Positions 6,891-13,668 of a DNA stretch of 13,668 bases are shown one piece after another. Below the pieces are notes generated by a model. The model did no database searches and had not been told where the DNA came from. It saw only the letters and a program-made list of their open reading frames with translations. A program made the translations under genes and the position numbers. Within the stretch, counting starts at the first letter, position 1. The number at the start of each line of letters is the position of its first letter. This DNA is from Bacillota bacterium (lineage in GTDB: Bacteria; Bacillota; Clostridia; Oscillospirales; Oscillospiraceae), in NCBI GenBank assembly GCA_023395775.1, contig JAEWYA010000083.1:1-13668 (forward strand). Direction: 5' to 3'.

Positions 6891-6920
6891 TTGCGAAGGG
6901 CATGGTATGATTTCAATAAT
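6891..6920 (+). promoter_or_regulatory. Candidate promoter for the aromatic operon
   Basis: TTGCGA (6891-6896) is followed after 18 bases by AATAAT (6915-6920, 5 of 6). Transcription would start near 6927, just ahead of the leader ribosome binding site. An alternative extended -10, TGG-TATGAT (6903-6911), exists without a good -35. Which one is used cannot be decided from sequence. Confidence 0.45.
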
Positions 6921-6948
6921 TTAAAGTATGATAGCAAGGAGACAATCC

Positions 6949-7053
6949 ATGTCCGCTTTCACCTTTGCAGCTGAATACCGTTACTTTAGCTTTACCTATT
7001 ATTTTGGTAAGGCTTATTTCGGTTGGGCTGAAAACGAGTGTGTGTGCGACTGA
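6949..7053 (+). CDS. Aromatic-rich leader peptide of the aro operon
   Basis: A 34-residue frame starting at ATG 6949 with AAGGAG at 6936-6941 and 7-nt spacing, ending at TGA 7051-7053. It contains Phe at 4, 6, 13, 15, 19 and 24, Tyr at 10, 12, 17, 18 and 23, and Trp at 26: 12 of 34 residues are aromatic, the end products of the operon downstream. The peptide itself probably has no function; its translation would report charging of tRNA-Phe and tRNA-Tyr. An intrinsic terminator begins 27 nt after its stop codon and aroF follows. The densest cluster is Tyr-Tyr-Phe at codons 17-19 (6997-7005), which lie in the loop of a possible 9-bp hairpin (6988-6996 with 7006-7014). Not assigned to any named leader I know; a chance frame of this composition at this place is unlikely. 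Confidence 0.82.
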   Translation: MSAFTFAAEYRYFSFTYYFGKAYFGWAENECVCD

Positions 7054-7095
7054 TATTGTCAGAAATATCCGTACATGACGACCCGCAGCCAACCG
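7020..7095 (+). promoter_or_regulatory. Candidate antiterminator of the aro attenuator
   Basis: CGGTTGGGCTG (7020-7030, inside the leader frame) can pair with CAGCCAACCG (7086-7095) with one bulged G, using the 5' arm and loop of the terminator. The two folds exclude each other. A ribosome stalled on Tyr17-Phe19 would leave 7020-7030 open. Geometry is imperfect because the codons for Tyr23, Phe24 and Trp26 touch or overlap this arm, so stalling there would block it. Confidence 0.5.
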
Positions 7096-7111
7096 GCTGC
7101 GGGTCTTTTTT
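7080..7111 (+). terminator. Attenuator terminator upstream of aroF
   Basis: GACCCGCAGCC (7080-7090) pairs perfectly, 11 bp, with GGCTGCGGGTC (7095-7105) around an AACC loop, followed by six T's (7106-7111). It lies between the leader peptide and aroF, ending 10 nt before the aroF ribosome binding site, so it can only act as a regulated terminator for the operon. Confidence 0.92.
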
Positions 7112-7136
7112 GTACCAATTTAAGGAGGAAACCGTC

Positions 7137-8150
7137 ATGATCGTCATTCTCAAGAGCAATCCCAACCGCGAACAGCTGGAAAGCCTCATCAGCTGGCTCC
7201 AGGAAAAGGGCATTACCATCCACACCAGCATCGGCCAGTCCCACACCATTTTGGGACTGGTGGGCGACACCTCCCAGCTGGACATCGACCTGATCGCCGC
7301 GCTTGACATTGTGGATGACGTCAAGCGGGTGCAGGAGCCTTATAAAAACGCAAACCGCAAATTTCACCCGGAGGACACCGTGGTCAAGGTCCGGGACACC
7401 CAGATCGGCGGCGGCACGCTGACAATTATGGCGGGTCCCTGCTCCGTGGAGAGCGAGGAGCAGGTGGTGGCCATCGCCAAGGCCGTGAAGGCCAGCGGCG
7501 CCACCATGCTTCGGGGCGGCGCGTTCAAGCCCCGCACCTCCCCCTACTCCTTCCAGGGGCTGGGCGCTCAGGGCCTCGATTTTTTGAAGGTCGCCCGGGA
7601 GGAGACGGGTCTTCCCATTGTCTCCGAGCTGATGGACATCTCCCAAATTCCCCTGTTCGACGACGTGGACGTCATTCAGATTGGCGCGCGGAACATGCAG
7701 AATTTTAATCTTCTCCGGGAGGTCGGCAAGCTGAACAAGCCGGTCATGATCAAGCGCGGCATGTCCGCCACTTATGAGGAGTGGCTTATGAGCGCCGAAT
7801 ATGTCATGGCCAGCGGAAATCAGGACGTAATTCTCTGCGAGCGGGGCATCCGGACCTTCGAGACCTACACCCGCAACACCCTGGACCTGGCCTGTATCCC
7901 CGTTCTGCGCAAACTCTCCCACCTGCCCATCATTATCGACCCCAGCCACGCCACCGGCAAGAGCTGGCTTGTGGACCCGCTGGCCGTTGGCGCCGTAGCC
8001 ACCGGAGCGGACGGTCTTTTGATCGAGGTCCACAACGACCCGGCCCATGCTCTTTGCGACGGGGCTCAGTCTTTGAAGCCGGAGGCCTTCGACGTGCTAT
8101 CCAGGAAGCTGCACAAGATGCACGGCTTCTTATCTACCCTGGAGGACTAA
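7137..8150 (+). CDS. aroF: 3-deoxy-7-phosphoheptulonate (DAHP) synthase, type I-beta
   Basis: First step of the shikimate pathway: phosphoenolpyruvate and erythrose 4-phosphate to DAHP. The 337-residue length and layout match the Thermotoga maritima type enzyme (338). An N-terminal ferredoxin-like regulatory domain (about 1-75), which in that enzyme mediates Phe/Tyr inhibition, precedes a TIM barrel. Motifs: AGPCSVESEEQ (99-109), LRGGAFKPRTSPYSFQGLG, KRGMSATYEEW, DPSHATGK. Probable metal ligands Cys102, His271, Glu297 and Asp308 match the Thermotoga set with an offset of at most one. The start ATG 7137 has AAGGAGG at 7122-7128; the frame is open further upstream to 7038, but that would span the terminator. 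First structural gene of the operon and likely controlled both by attenuation and by allosteric inhibition. Confidence 0.96.
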   Translation: MIVILKSNPNREQLESLISWLQEKGITIHTSIGQSHTILGLVGDTSQLDIDLIAALDIVDDVKRVQEPYKNANRKFHPEDTVVKVRDTQIGGGTLTIMAGPCSVESEEQVVAIAKAVKASGATMLRGGAFKPRTSPYSFQGLGAQGLDFLKVAREETGLPIVSELMDISQIPLFDDVDVIQIGARNMQNFNLLREVGKLNKPVMIKRGMSATYEEWLMSAEYVMASGNQDVILCERGIRTFETYTRNTLDLACIPVLRKLSHLPIIIDPSHATGKSWLVDPLAVGAVATGADGLLIEVHNDPAHALCDGAQSLKPEAFDVLSRKLHKMHGFLSTLED

Positions 8151-8154
8151 ACCG

Positions 8155-8991
8155 ATGAACATTGGAATCATTGGCCTTGGCCTCATCGGCGGCTCTATGG
8201 CAAAAAGCGTGAAGGCTCGCACGGCTCACATGGTATGGGGGCTGGACACGGACCCCGAGACCATGACTCTGGCTCGTCTCTGCGGCGCCATCGACGGGAC
8301 GCTGACAGACGAAAAGCTCTCTCAGTGCGATCTGATTCTGGCCGCCGTCTGTCCCGGCGCGGCGGTGGAATGGGTGGAGGCCAACGCGGAAAAAATTGCA
8401 AAGTCCGCCATAGTGGTAGACCTGTGCGGCGTGAAGCGATCGGTGGTCGGCAGAATCGCTCCCATTGCCGAGAAACATGGCTTCGCCTATATCGGCGGTC
8501 ACCCCATGGCAGGACTGGAGCGGGGCGGCTTTGTGAATTCCTCGGACCGTCTGTATGACGGAGCCTCCATGATTCTGACGCCGGACAGGCGCACGGATAT
8601 ACAGCTGCTGGAGACGCTGAAAGCCTTTTTTCTGGACACCGGCTTCGCCAACCTCACCTTCTCCAATCCCGACGAACACGACCGCATCATCGCCTATACC
8701 TCCCAGTTAGCACACATTTCCTCCAGCGCCTATGTAAAGTCTCCTGAGGCGCAGAAGCGTCGGGGTTTCTCCGCTGGAAGCTTTCGGGATATGACGCGGG
8801 TAGCCCGGCTGGACGAGTCCATGTGGACCGAGCTGTTTCTAGACAACGCGGATTATCTCACCGAGGAGTTGGACATTCTAATCGGGCATCTGAACGAATA
8901 CCTTGGCGCTTTGCAAAACCGCGACGCGGAGAAGCTGCGCAGTCTTTTAAAAGAGGGCCGGGATTTGAAGGCCTCCGCCGGCGGCAACTGA
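8155..8991 (+). CDS. tyrA: Prephenate dehydrogenase
   Basis: Oxidative decarboxylation of prephenate to 4-hydroxyphenylpyruvate with NAD(P)+, the branch to tyrosine. The 278 residues hold an N-terminal Rossmann fold with GLGLIG (7-12), the GGHPMAGLE motif with His116 at the probable catalytic place, and the helical dimerisation domain with YTSQLAHISSSAY. There is no C-terminal ACT domain, which many Firmicutes TyrA proteins (about 360 residues) carry, so tyrosine feedback at this enzyme is less certain. Arogenate dehydrogenase activity cannot be excluded. It starts 4 nt after the aroF stop; its ribosome binding site GGAGG (8141-8145) lies inside the end of aroF, indicating coupled translation. 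Confidence 0.93.
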   Translation: MNIGIIGLGLIGGSMAKSVKARTAHMVWGLDTDPETMTLARLCGAIDGTLTDEKLSQCDLILAAVCPGAAVEWVEANAEKIAKSAIVVDLCGVKRSVVGRIAPIAEKHGFAYIGGHPMAGLERGGFVNSSDRLYDGASMILTPDRRTDIQLLETLKAFFLDTGFANLTFSNPDEHDRIIAYTSQLAHISSSAYVKSPEAQKRRGFSAGSFRDMTRVARLDESMWTELFLDNADYLTEELDILIGHLNEYLGALQNRDAEKLRSLLKEGRDLKASAGGN

Positions 8992-9073
8992 GAGAGCGGG
9001 ACGGGGGATGCGTGGCAAGCTCCATATCCCTCGCTTTGGCCCCCCAATACAATTTGAACTACGGGAGGATGCT

Positions 9074-10147
9074 ATGGCAAACACCATTCAAACCATACCG
9101 ATCAAAACACAGCCGGAATACGCCGTGTCCATTGCCCCCGGCCTGCTGGACCGCTGCGGAGAGCTGATCGCTTCGGCGCTGGCCCCCTGCCGCGCCGCCG
9201 TGGTAACAGACAGCAATGTGGCAAGGCTGTACCTGCCCCAGGTGGAATACAGTCTTCGTGCGGCTGGCTTTGCCGTCTGTACCCATATCTTCCCCGCCGG
9301 GGAGGAGCACAAAAATCTCTCCACCCTTTCTCAGATACTGGAGTTTTTGGCGGAGGAGCAGCTCACCCGGAGCGACTGCGTGGTGGCGCTGGGCGGCGGC
9401 GTGTGCGGCGACATGGCGGGCTTTGCCGCCGGCTGTTACCTGCGGGGCATCCGATACGTCCAACTCCCCACCACCCTGCTCTCCGCGGTGGACTCCTCCG
9501 TGGGCGGCAAGACCGCCGTGGACCTGCGGCGCGGAAAAAATCTGGCGGGGCTGTTTCTTCAGCCCTCCGCCGTGGTGTGTGACACCGACTGTCTGAAGAC
9601 TCTTCCCCCGCTGGAGCGGGCGGACGGCGCTGCCGAGGCCATTAAGACCGGCGTTCTCTCCGACGAGGGGCTGTTCGCCCTGTTCGACACGGACAACCTG
9701 ACCCCGGACCTCGGTGAAATCGTTGCCCGGTGCATCACGTTCAAGGGTTCCGTGGTAGAACGGGACGAGCTGGACAACGGTCTGCGCCGTACACTGAATT
9801 TGGGCCACACCGCCGGACACGCCATTGAAAAGTGCAGCGGCTACACCATCCACCACGGTCACGCCGTAGCGGCAGGCCTTTCGATCATCGCCCGGGCAGC
9901 GGAGACTCTGGGCTGGACGGAGGAACCCTGCGCCAAGCGCATTTGCGCGGTGCTCCGGCGAAGCGGCTTGCCTACCGGGACGGAGTATTCCCCCCAGGCG
10001 CTCGCCCGGGCGGCGCTGGCGGACAAAAAGCGCCGGGGCGGCGAAATCGCTCTGGTGATTCCCCGGAAAATCGGCAAGTGCGAGATGAAAACCGTTCCTG
10101 TGGGGGAGCTGGAGTCCATCTTTGCCGCCGGGTGGGAGGACCGCTGA
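9074..10147 (+). CDS. aroB: 3-dehydroquinate synthase
   Basis: Second shikimate pathway step: NAD-dependent cyclisation of DAHP to 3-dehydroquinate. A 357-residue protein, close to E. coli AroB (362). NAD-binding segment GGGVCGDMAGFAAG, then LPTTLLSAVDSSVGGKTAVD; the divalent metal ligands are most likely Glu188 (in AAEAIKTG), His245 (in NLGHTAGHAIE) and His261 (in HHGHAVAAG). The start at ATG 9074 has GGGAGG at 9063-9068; an in-frame ATG at 9008 would add 22 residues but lacks a good ribosome binding site and conserved sequence. The 82-nt spacer after tyrA is the longest gap inside the operon; I see no promoter or terminator in it. Confidence 0.96.
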   Translation: MANTIQTIPIKTQPEYAVSIAPGLLDRCGELIASALAPCRAAVVTDSNVARLYLPQVEYSLRAAGFAVCTHIFPAGEEHKNLSTLSQILEFLAEEQLTRSDCVVALGGGVCGDMAGFAAGCYLRGIRYVQLPTTLLSAVDSSVGGKTAVDLRRGKNLAGLFLQPSAVVCDTDCLKTLPPLERADGAAEAIKTGVLSDEGLFALFDTDNLTPDLGEIVARCITFKGSVVERDELDNGLRRTLNLGHTAGHAIEKCSGYTIHHGHAVAAGLSIIARAAETLGWTEEPCAKRICAVLRRSGLPTGTEYSPQALARAALADKKRRGGEIALVIPRKIGKCEMKTVPVGELESIFAAGWEDR

Positions 10148-11376
10148 TGGATGTGCGCATCAATCCCCGGCCCCTCAGCGGCACGGTCACTCCGCCCCCC
10201 AGCAAATCCATGGCCCACCGGCTGCTGATCGCCGCCGCGCTGGCGGAGGGCGTCAGCACCGTCCGCAATTTGGCGCTGTCTCAGGATATCGAGGCTACGC
10301 TCCGGTGCGTCACGACTCTTGGCTGCCACTGGGCACAGATTGAATCAGACGCCGTGCGCGTCCGGGGCATCGGCGGGAAATCGGCGGTCCGTGGAGGCGA
10401 ATTGCCCCATTTTGACTGCGGCGAATCCGGCTCCACTCTCCGTTTCCTGATTCCCATCGCTCTGGCGGCGTCGGGCGGCGGTGTGTTCACCGGACGAGGC
10501 CGCCTGATGGAGCGGCCCCAAAAGCCGTATTTCGGCCTGTTTGATGAAAAGAAAATTTTTTACCAACTTCAAGGCGGTACGCTTACGGTTCGAGGCTCTC
10601 TTTCCAACGGAGAATACCGGCTTCCCGGCAACGTATCCAGTCAGTTCTTTACCGGACTCCTGTTCGCGCTGCCTCTGCTTGGCGGGGACAGCACCGTCGT
10701 CAGCACCACGGCTCTGGAGTCCTCGGACTACATCGCCATGACCGTGGAGGCGCTGCGTACTGCCGGGGTTTCGGTATCGTTTCAGCCGGAGCGACGGCGC
10801 TGTCAGGTTTCCTCCGGGTATTTCAAGCCCTTTGACGCCTCTGTGGAGGCCGACTGGTCTCAGGCCGCGTTCTGGTACGCCGCCAACGTCCTGGGTGGTG
10901 ACCTCCGGATCGGCGGCCTGAACCCTCTCTCCTCTCAGGGCGACATGGCCGTTGCGGAATACGCTCGGATTTTATCCCGGTCCGGCGACGCGGAGATCGA
11001 CGTCTCCGGCTGCCCCGACCTGGTACCGCCGCTGGCAGTAATGGCGGCGGTGCGGCAGGGAACCACACATCTGACCAACGCCGCCCGTCTCCGGCTGAAG
11101 GAGAGCGACCGGCTGAAAACCACCGCCGCCATGGTGAACGCTCTGGGCGGCCGGGCGGTGGAGGGGACGGACAGTCTGACCGTCCACGGAGTCCCCCGGC
11201 TCATGGGAGGCACGGTGGACGGGGCGGGCGACCACCGCATCGTGATGGCGGCGGCCATCGCCGCCGCAGGCTGTACCGGTCCCGTGACGATTCTGGGTGC
11301 GGAGGCAGTCAATAAATCCTACCCATCGTTTTTCAACGACTATTTGGCTTTAGGAGGCGACGTGAATGGCGTCTGA
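10147..11376 (+). CDS. aroA: 3-phosphoshikimate 1-carboxyvinyltransferase (EPSP synthase)
   Basis: Transfers enolpyruvyl from phosphoenolpyruvate to shikimate 3-phosphate. 409 residues, slightly short for the family (about 425-430). Motifs: PSKSMAHR (18-25) with the shikimate/PEP-binding lysine, CGESGSTLRFL for the PEP-binding glycine-rich segment (in place of the GNAGTAMR type of E. coli), RLKESDRL (316-323), and GDHRIVMAAAIAA near the C-terminus. Its ATG shares one base with the aroB stop codon (TGATG), and GGGAGG lies at 10134-10139 inside aroB, so translation is coupled. The altered PEP-site motif could matter for glyphosate sensitivity, but this cannot be judged by eye. Confidence 0.95.
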   Translation: MDVRINPRPLSGTVTPPPSKSMAHRLLIAAALAEGVSTVRNLALSQDIEATLRCVTTLGCHWAQIESDAVRVRGIGGKSAVRGGELPHFDCGESGSTLRFLIPIALAASGGGVFTGRGRLMERPQKPYFGLFDEKKIFYQLQGGTLTVRGSLSNGEYRLPGNVSSQFFTGLLFALPLLGGDSTVVSTTALESSDYIAMTVEALRTAGVSVSFQPERRRCQVSSGYFKPFDASVEADWSQAAFWYAANVLGGDLRIGGLNPLSSQGDMAVAEYARILSRSGDAEIDVSGCPDLVPPLAVMAAVRQGTTHLTNAARLRLKESDRLKTTAAMVNALGGRAVEGTDSLTVHGVPRLMGGTVDGAGDHRIVMAAAIAAAGCTGPVTILGAEAVNKSYPSFFNDYLALGGDVNGV

Positions 11377-12445
11377 ATTTGGAAACCACCTGCGCGTCAG
11401 TATTTTCGGCCAGTCTCATGGAGCCGCCATCGGCGTTGTGGCGGACGGTCTGCCCGCCGGGGAGTCCGTCAACATGGATGAATTGGCCCGTTTCATGGCC
11501 CGCCGCCGACCGGGAAAGGATGCGCTCTCCACTCCGCGCCAGGAGTCCGACATACCCGCTTTCCTTTCGGGCTTGCAGGACAATGTGACCTGCGGCTCCC
11601 CTCTGTGCGCGGTGATTGAGAATCGGGATCAGCACTCCGCAGACTATGCGTCTCTTGCGGACACTCCCCGTCCCGGCCACGCGGACTACACCGCCTGGGT
11701 CAAGTGGGGCGGCAAGGCGGACATGCGGGGCGGAGGCCATTTTTCGGGCCGTCTCACCGCGCCGCTGTGCGTGATCGGCGGGATCGCCAAGCAGATCCTG
11801 GCGCGGCGGGGCATTTACGTGGGCGCGCATCTTTTATCCGTGGAGAAGGAGTCGGACACTCCTTTTCCCTCCCGGCCCATGCCGGCTCTCTTTGAGGAAG
11901 TGGCCGCAAAGCCTTTTCCGGTTCTGGACGACATCTGCGGGCAGCGGATGAGGGGCGCCATCCTAGCCGCCTCGCAGGAGGGCGACTCCGTGGGCGGCGT
12001 GGTGGAGTGCGCGGCCATCGGCTTGCCCGCCGGTCTGGGGGAGCCCATATTCGACGGGATGGAAAGCCGCCTGGCGGCGGTCCTGTTCGGCATCCCCGCC
12101 ATGAAGGGGCTGGAGTTTGGCGCGGGATTTGAGTCCGCGGCGCTCCGGGGCAGCATCAACAACGATCCCTTCTGCATCCGCAACGGGCGCATTGAGACCG
12201 TCCGGAACCGCTGCGGCGGCATCCTGGGCGGCATCACCAACGGCATGCCGCTGACTCTGCGGGCGGCGTTCAAGCCCACGCCCTCTATCGCAAGACCCCA
12301 GCAGACCGTGCGCCTGAGCCGTATGGAGGAGACGGAGCTGGTCGTCCCGGGCCGGCACGACCCCTGCATCGCCCACAGAGCCGTTCCTGTGGTGGAGGCG
12401 GCGGTGGCCACGGTGCTGCTGGATATTCTTTTGGAGCAAAATTAA
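11366..12445 (+). CDS. aroC: Chorismate synthase
   Basis: Final common step: 5-enolpyruvylshikimate 3-phosphate to chorismate, needing reduced FMN. 359 residues, typical length. Motifs in order: FGQSHG (14-19, catalytic His18), GGGHFSGR (His125 the second catalytic histidine), GDSVGG, GGITNGMPL and RHDPC (330-334). The start ATG 11366 lies 11 nt inside the end of aroA in another frame, with AGGAGG at 11352-11357 and 8-nt spacing. No flavin reductase domain is fused, so it depends on a separate source of reduced flavin. Confident assignment. Confidence 0.97.
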   Translation: MASEFGNHLRVSIFGQSHGAAIGVVADGLPAGESVNMDELARFMARRRPGKDALSTPRQESDIPAFLSGLQDNVTCGSPLCAVIENRDQHSADYASLADTPRPGHADYTAWVKWGGKADMRGGGHFSGRLTAPLCVIGGIAKQILARRGIYVGAHLLSVEKESDTPFPSRPMPALFEEVAAKPFPVLDDICGQRMRGAILAASQEGDSVGGVVECAAIGLPAGLGEPIFDGMESRLAAVLFGIPAMKGLEFGAGFESAALRGSINNDPFCIRNGRIETVRNRCGGILGGITNGMPLTLRAAFKPTPSIARPQQTVRLSRMEETELVVPGRHDPCIAHRAVPVVEAAVATVLLDILLEQN

Positions 12446-12459
12446 AAGGAGGCCCAAAA

Positions 12460-13596
12460 ATGGAACTTTCTGAGATTCGGGAAAAAATTGACTCGGTGGA
12501 CGAGGAATTGCTGAAGCTTTTTCTGGAGCGCATGGCGCTCTCGGAGGATGTTGCCGCCGCCAAGAGCGCACAGGGACTGCCCATTTCCAACCGCGCGCGG
12601 GAGCGGGAGATTCTGGCAAGGGTCACGGCGGAAGCCGGAGACAAGGAGCGCTACGCCTATCACCTGTTTGCCACACTGTTCCAACTCTCCCGGGCGCGGC
12701 AGGCGGAGCTGATCAACGCGCCTACGCAGGTGGCGGCACAGGTGCGCGCCTCTCTCGCCGCTGGGAATGAGGTCTTCCCCCAAACGGGTCTTGTCGCCTG
12801 TCAGGGTATGGAGGGCGCTAACTCCCAGACCGCCTGCGACAGGCTGCTGCCCCGGGGGAACATTGTCTATGTGAAAAGCTTTGAGGCGGTGGTCTCCGCC
12901 GTGCAGTCGGGCCTTTGCAAGTTTGGAGTACTCCCCATTGAAAACAGCTCCAACGGCTCGGTCCGTACGGTGTACGATCTGCTTCAGCGGCGGCACCTGT
13001 CCATTGTGCGCAGCACCCGCCTTTGCATTCGCCACGAGCTGCTGGGTCTGCCGGGGGCAAAGTTGGAGGAGCTGACGGAAGTTTACTCCCATCCCCAGGC
13101 CATCGGTCAGTGCGGGCACTTTCTGGACAGTCTTTCCGGCGTGCGGATAATCCCCTGCGACAACACGGCCACCGCGTCCAAAATGGTCTCCGAGCAGAAG
13201 GACCCCCACGTTGCGGCCCTGTCCTCTCATCCCTGCGCTGAGCTGTACGGTCTGAGCGTTCTGAAGGAGGACGTGCAGGACAGCGACAACAATTATACCC
13301 GCTTTATCTGCATCACGAAGGACCCCGCCATCTACGCCGGAGCCAGCCGCATCAACCTCATTATCGCCTGCGACAACAAGCCTGGCGCGCTGTATGACAT
13401 TCTCTCCAAACCTGCGGCGCTGGGCATCAACATGACGAAGCTGGAGAGCTGCCCCGTCACCGGCGGGAACTTTGAGTTCATCTTCTTCATTGAACTGGAG
13501 GCCTCTGTGCAGGACCCAGGTGTTTTGCCCATGCTGGAGGAGATGGAGCGCAGCTGCCAGAGCTTCCACTTTCTGGGCAACTACGCGGAAGTGTGA
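12460..13596 (+). CDS. pheA: Bifunctional chorismate mutase / prephenate dehydratase (P-protein)
   Basis: Makes prephenate from chorismate and then phenylpyruvate, the branch to phenylalanine. 378 residues in three parts. The AroQ-type chorismate mutase (about 1-85) has Arg7, Arg24, Lys35, Arg47 and Glu48 in line with E. coli Arg11, Arg28, Lys39, Arg51 and Glu52. The prephenate dehydratase (about 108-290) has PIENSSNGSV (159-168) and the catalytic TRF motif (280-282). A C-terminal ACT domain (about 298-375) for Phe inhibition has GALYDIL in place of the GALV site and ESCP (329-332) where ESRP is usual. The start ATG 12460 has AAGGAGG at 12446-12452, 14 nt after aroC. Confidence 0.96.
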   Translation: MELSEIREKIDSVDEELLKLFLERMALSEDVAAAKSAQGLPISNRAREREILARVTAEAGDKERYAYHLFATLFQLSRARQAELINAPTQVAAQVRASLAAGNEVFPQTGLVACQGMEGANSQTACDRLLPRGNIVYVKSFEAVVSAVQSGLCKFGVLPIENSSNGSVRTVYDLLQRRHLSIVRSTRLCIRHELLGLPGAKLEELTEVYSHPQAIGQCGHFLDSLSGVRIIPCDNTATASKMVSEQKDPHVAALSSHPCAELYGLSVLKEDVQDSDNNYTRFICITKDPAIYAGASRINLIIACDNKPGALYDILSKPAALGINMTKLESCPVTGGNFEFIFFIELEASVQDPGVLPMLEEMERSCQSFHFLGNYAEV

Positions 13597-13600
13597 TCCC

Positions 13601-13668
13601 ATGCCGGAGAAGATTTACGGTTTGCTGGGCCGGAAACTGGGCCACAGCTGGTCCGTTCCCATCCACGC
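13601..13668 (+). CDS. aroE: Shikimate dehydrogenase, N-terminal fragment cut by the window end
   Basis: NADP-dependent reduction of 3-dehydroshikimate to shikimate. Only 22 codons and two bases are visible, starting at ATG 13601, four nt after the pheA stop. They read MPEKIYGLLGRKLGHSWSVP then IH, matching the conserved AroE start YGLIGxPLGHSLSPxIH, including the shikimate-binding serine region. The ribosome binding site is poor (GCGGAAG at 13586-13592), so translation is probably coupled to pheA. Truncation is due to the window, not the gene. Its presence makes it likely that the operon continues, possibly to aroK and the dehydroquinase, which are not seen here. Confidence 0.85.
   Translation, partial: MPEKIYGLLGRKLGHSWSVPIH

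Noticed and set aside
7038..7136. N-terminal extension of DAHP synthase upstream of ATG 7137
   Set aside because: It would place the attenuator terminator inside the coding region; residues from 7137 already match the full Thermotoga-type enzyme length.
7059..8048. Long minus-strand frame opposite aroF
   Set aside because: GC-rich coding shadow; no recognisable domain or ribosome binding site.
12442..13602. Long minus-strand frame opposite pheA
   Set aside because: Shadow of pheA with a low-complexity translation; the plus strand has three recognised domains.
1..13668. CRISPR arrays, insertion sequences, tRNA or rRNA genes
   Set aside because: Looked for direct repeat arrays, transposase motifs, terminal inverted repeats and tRNA-like T-loop sequences; none seen by eye.

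Overview
The window looks like the edge of a contig from a GC-rich, gut-type Clostridia genome, most likely Oscillospiraceae (Flavonifractor/Pseudoflavonifractor-like). The grounds are strong AGGAGG ribosome binding sites, a T-box riboswitch, a type III glutamine synthetase, a Thermotoga-like type I-beta DAHP synthase and an lrgAB pair. No species can be named from the sequence alone. The first ~60 bases are low-complexity G/C runs typical of an unreliable contig end.

Left part (200-4910, + strand), nitrogen assimilation. A promoter leads into an asparagine-type T-box (specifier AAC). It is followed by glutamine-hydrolysing asparagine synthetase (asnB) and, after a 74-nt gap without an evident terminator or promoter, a type III glutamine synthetase (glnN). 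GSIII makes the glutamine that AsnB consumes. A strong intrinsic terminator closes this unit. A small two-helix membrane protein of unknown function follows, ending at a large hairpin shared with the convergent genes.

Middle part (4919-6860). The minus strand carries lrgA-lrgB (murein-hydrolase exporter / overflow-metabolite transporter family), overlapping by 4 nt. Its promoter faces away from a TTG-started zinc-dependent phospholipase C-like protein on the plus strand. The divergent spacer holds two promoters and palindromes.

Right part (6890-13668, + strand), an aromatic amino acid operon: aroF (DAHP synthase), tyrA, aroB, aroA, aroC, pheA and the start of aroE, cut by the window end. Short spacers and overlaps indicate one transcript making chorismate and then phenylalanine and tyrosine. 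Ahead of aroF is a 34-codon reading frame very rich in Phe and Tyr codons (6 Phe, 5 Tyr, 1 Trp) with its own ribosome binding site, followed by a perfect 11-bp intrinsic terminator and a candidate competing antiterminator. This has the layout of a ribosome-mediated attenuator and is the most interesting feature here, because Firmicutes usually control such operons with T-boxes or TRAP. Enzyme-level feedback probably acts at the N-terminal domain of AroF and the ACT domain of PheA; TyrA has no ACT domain.
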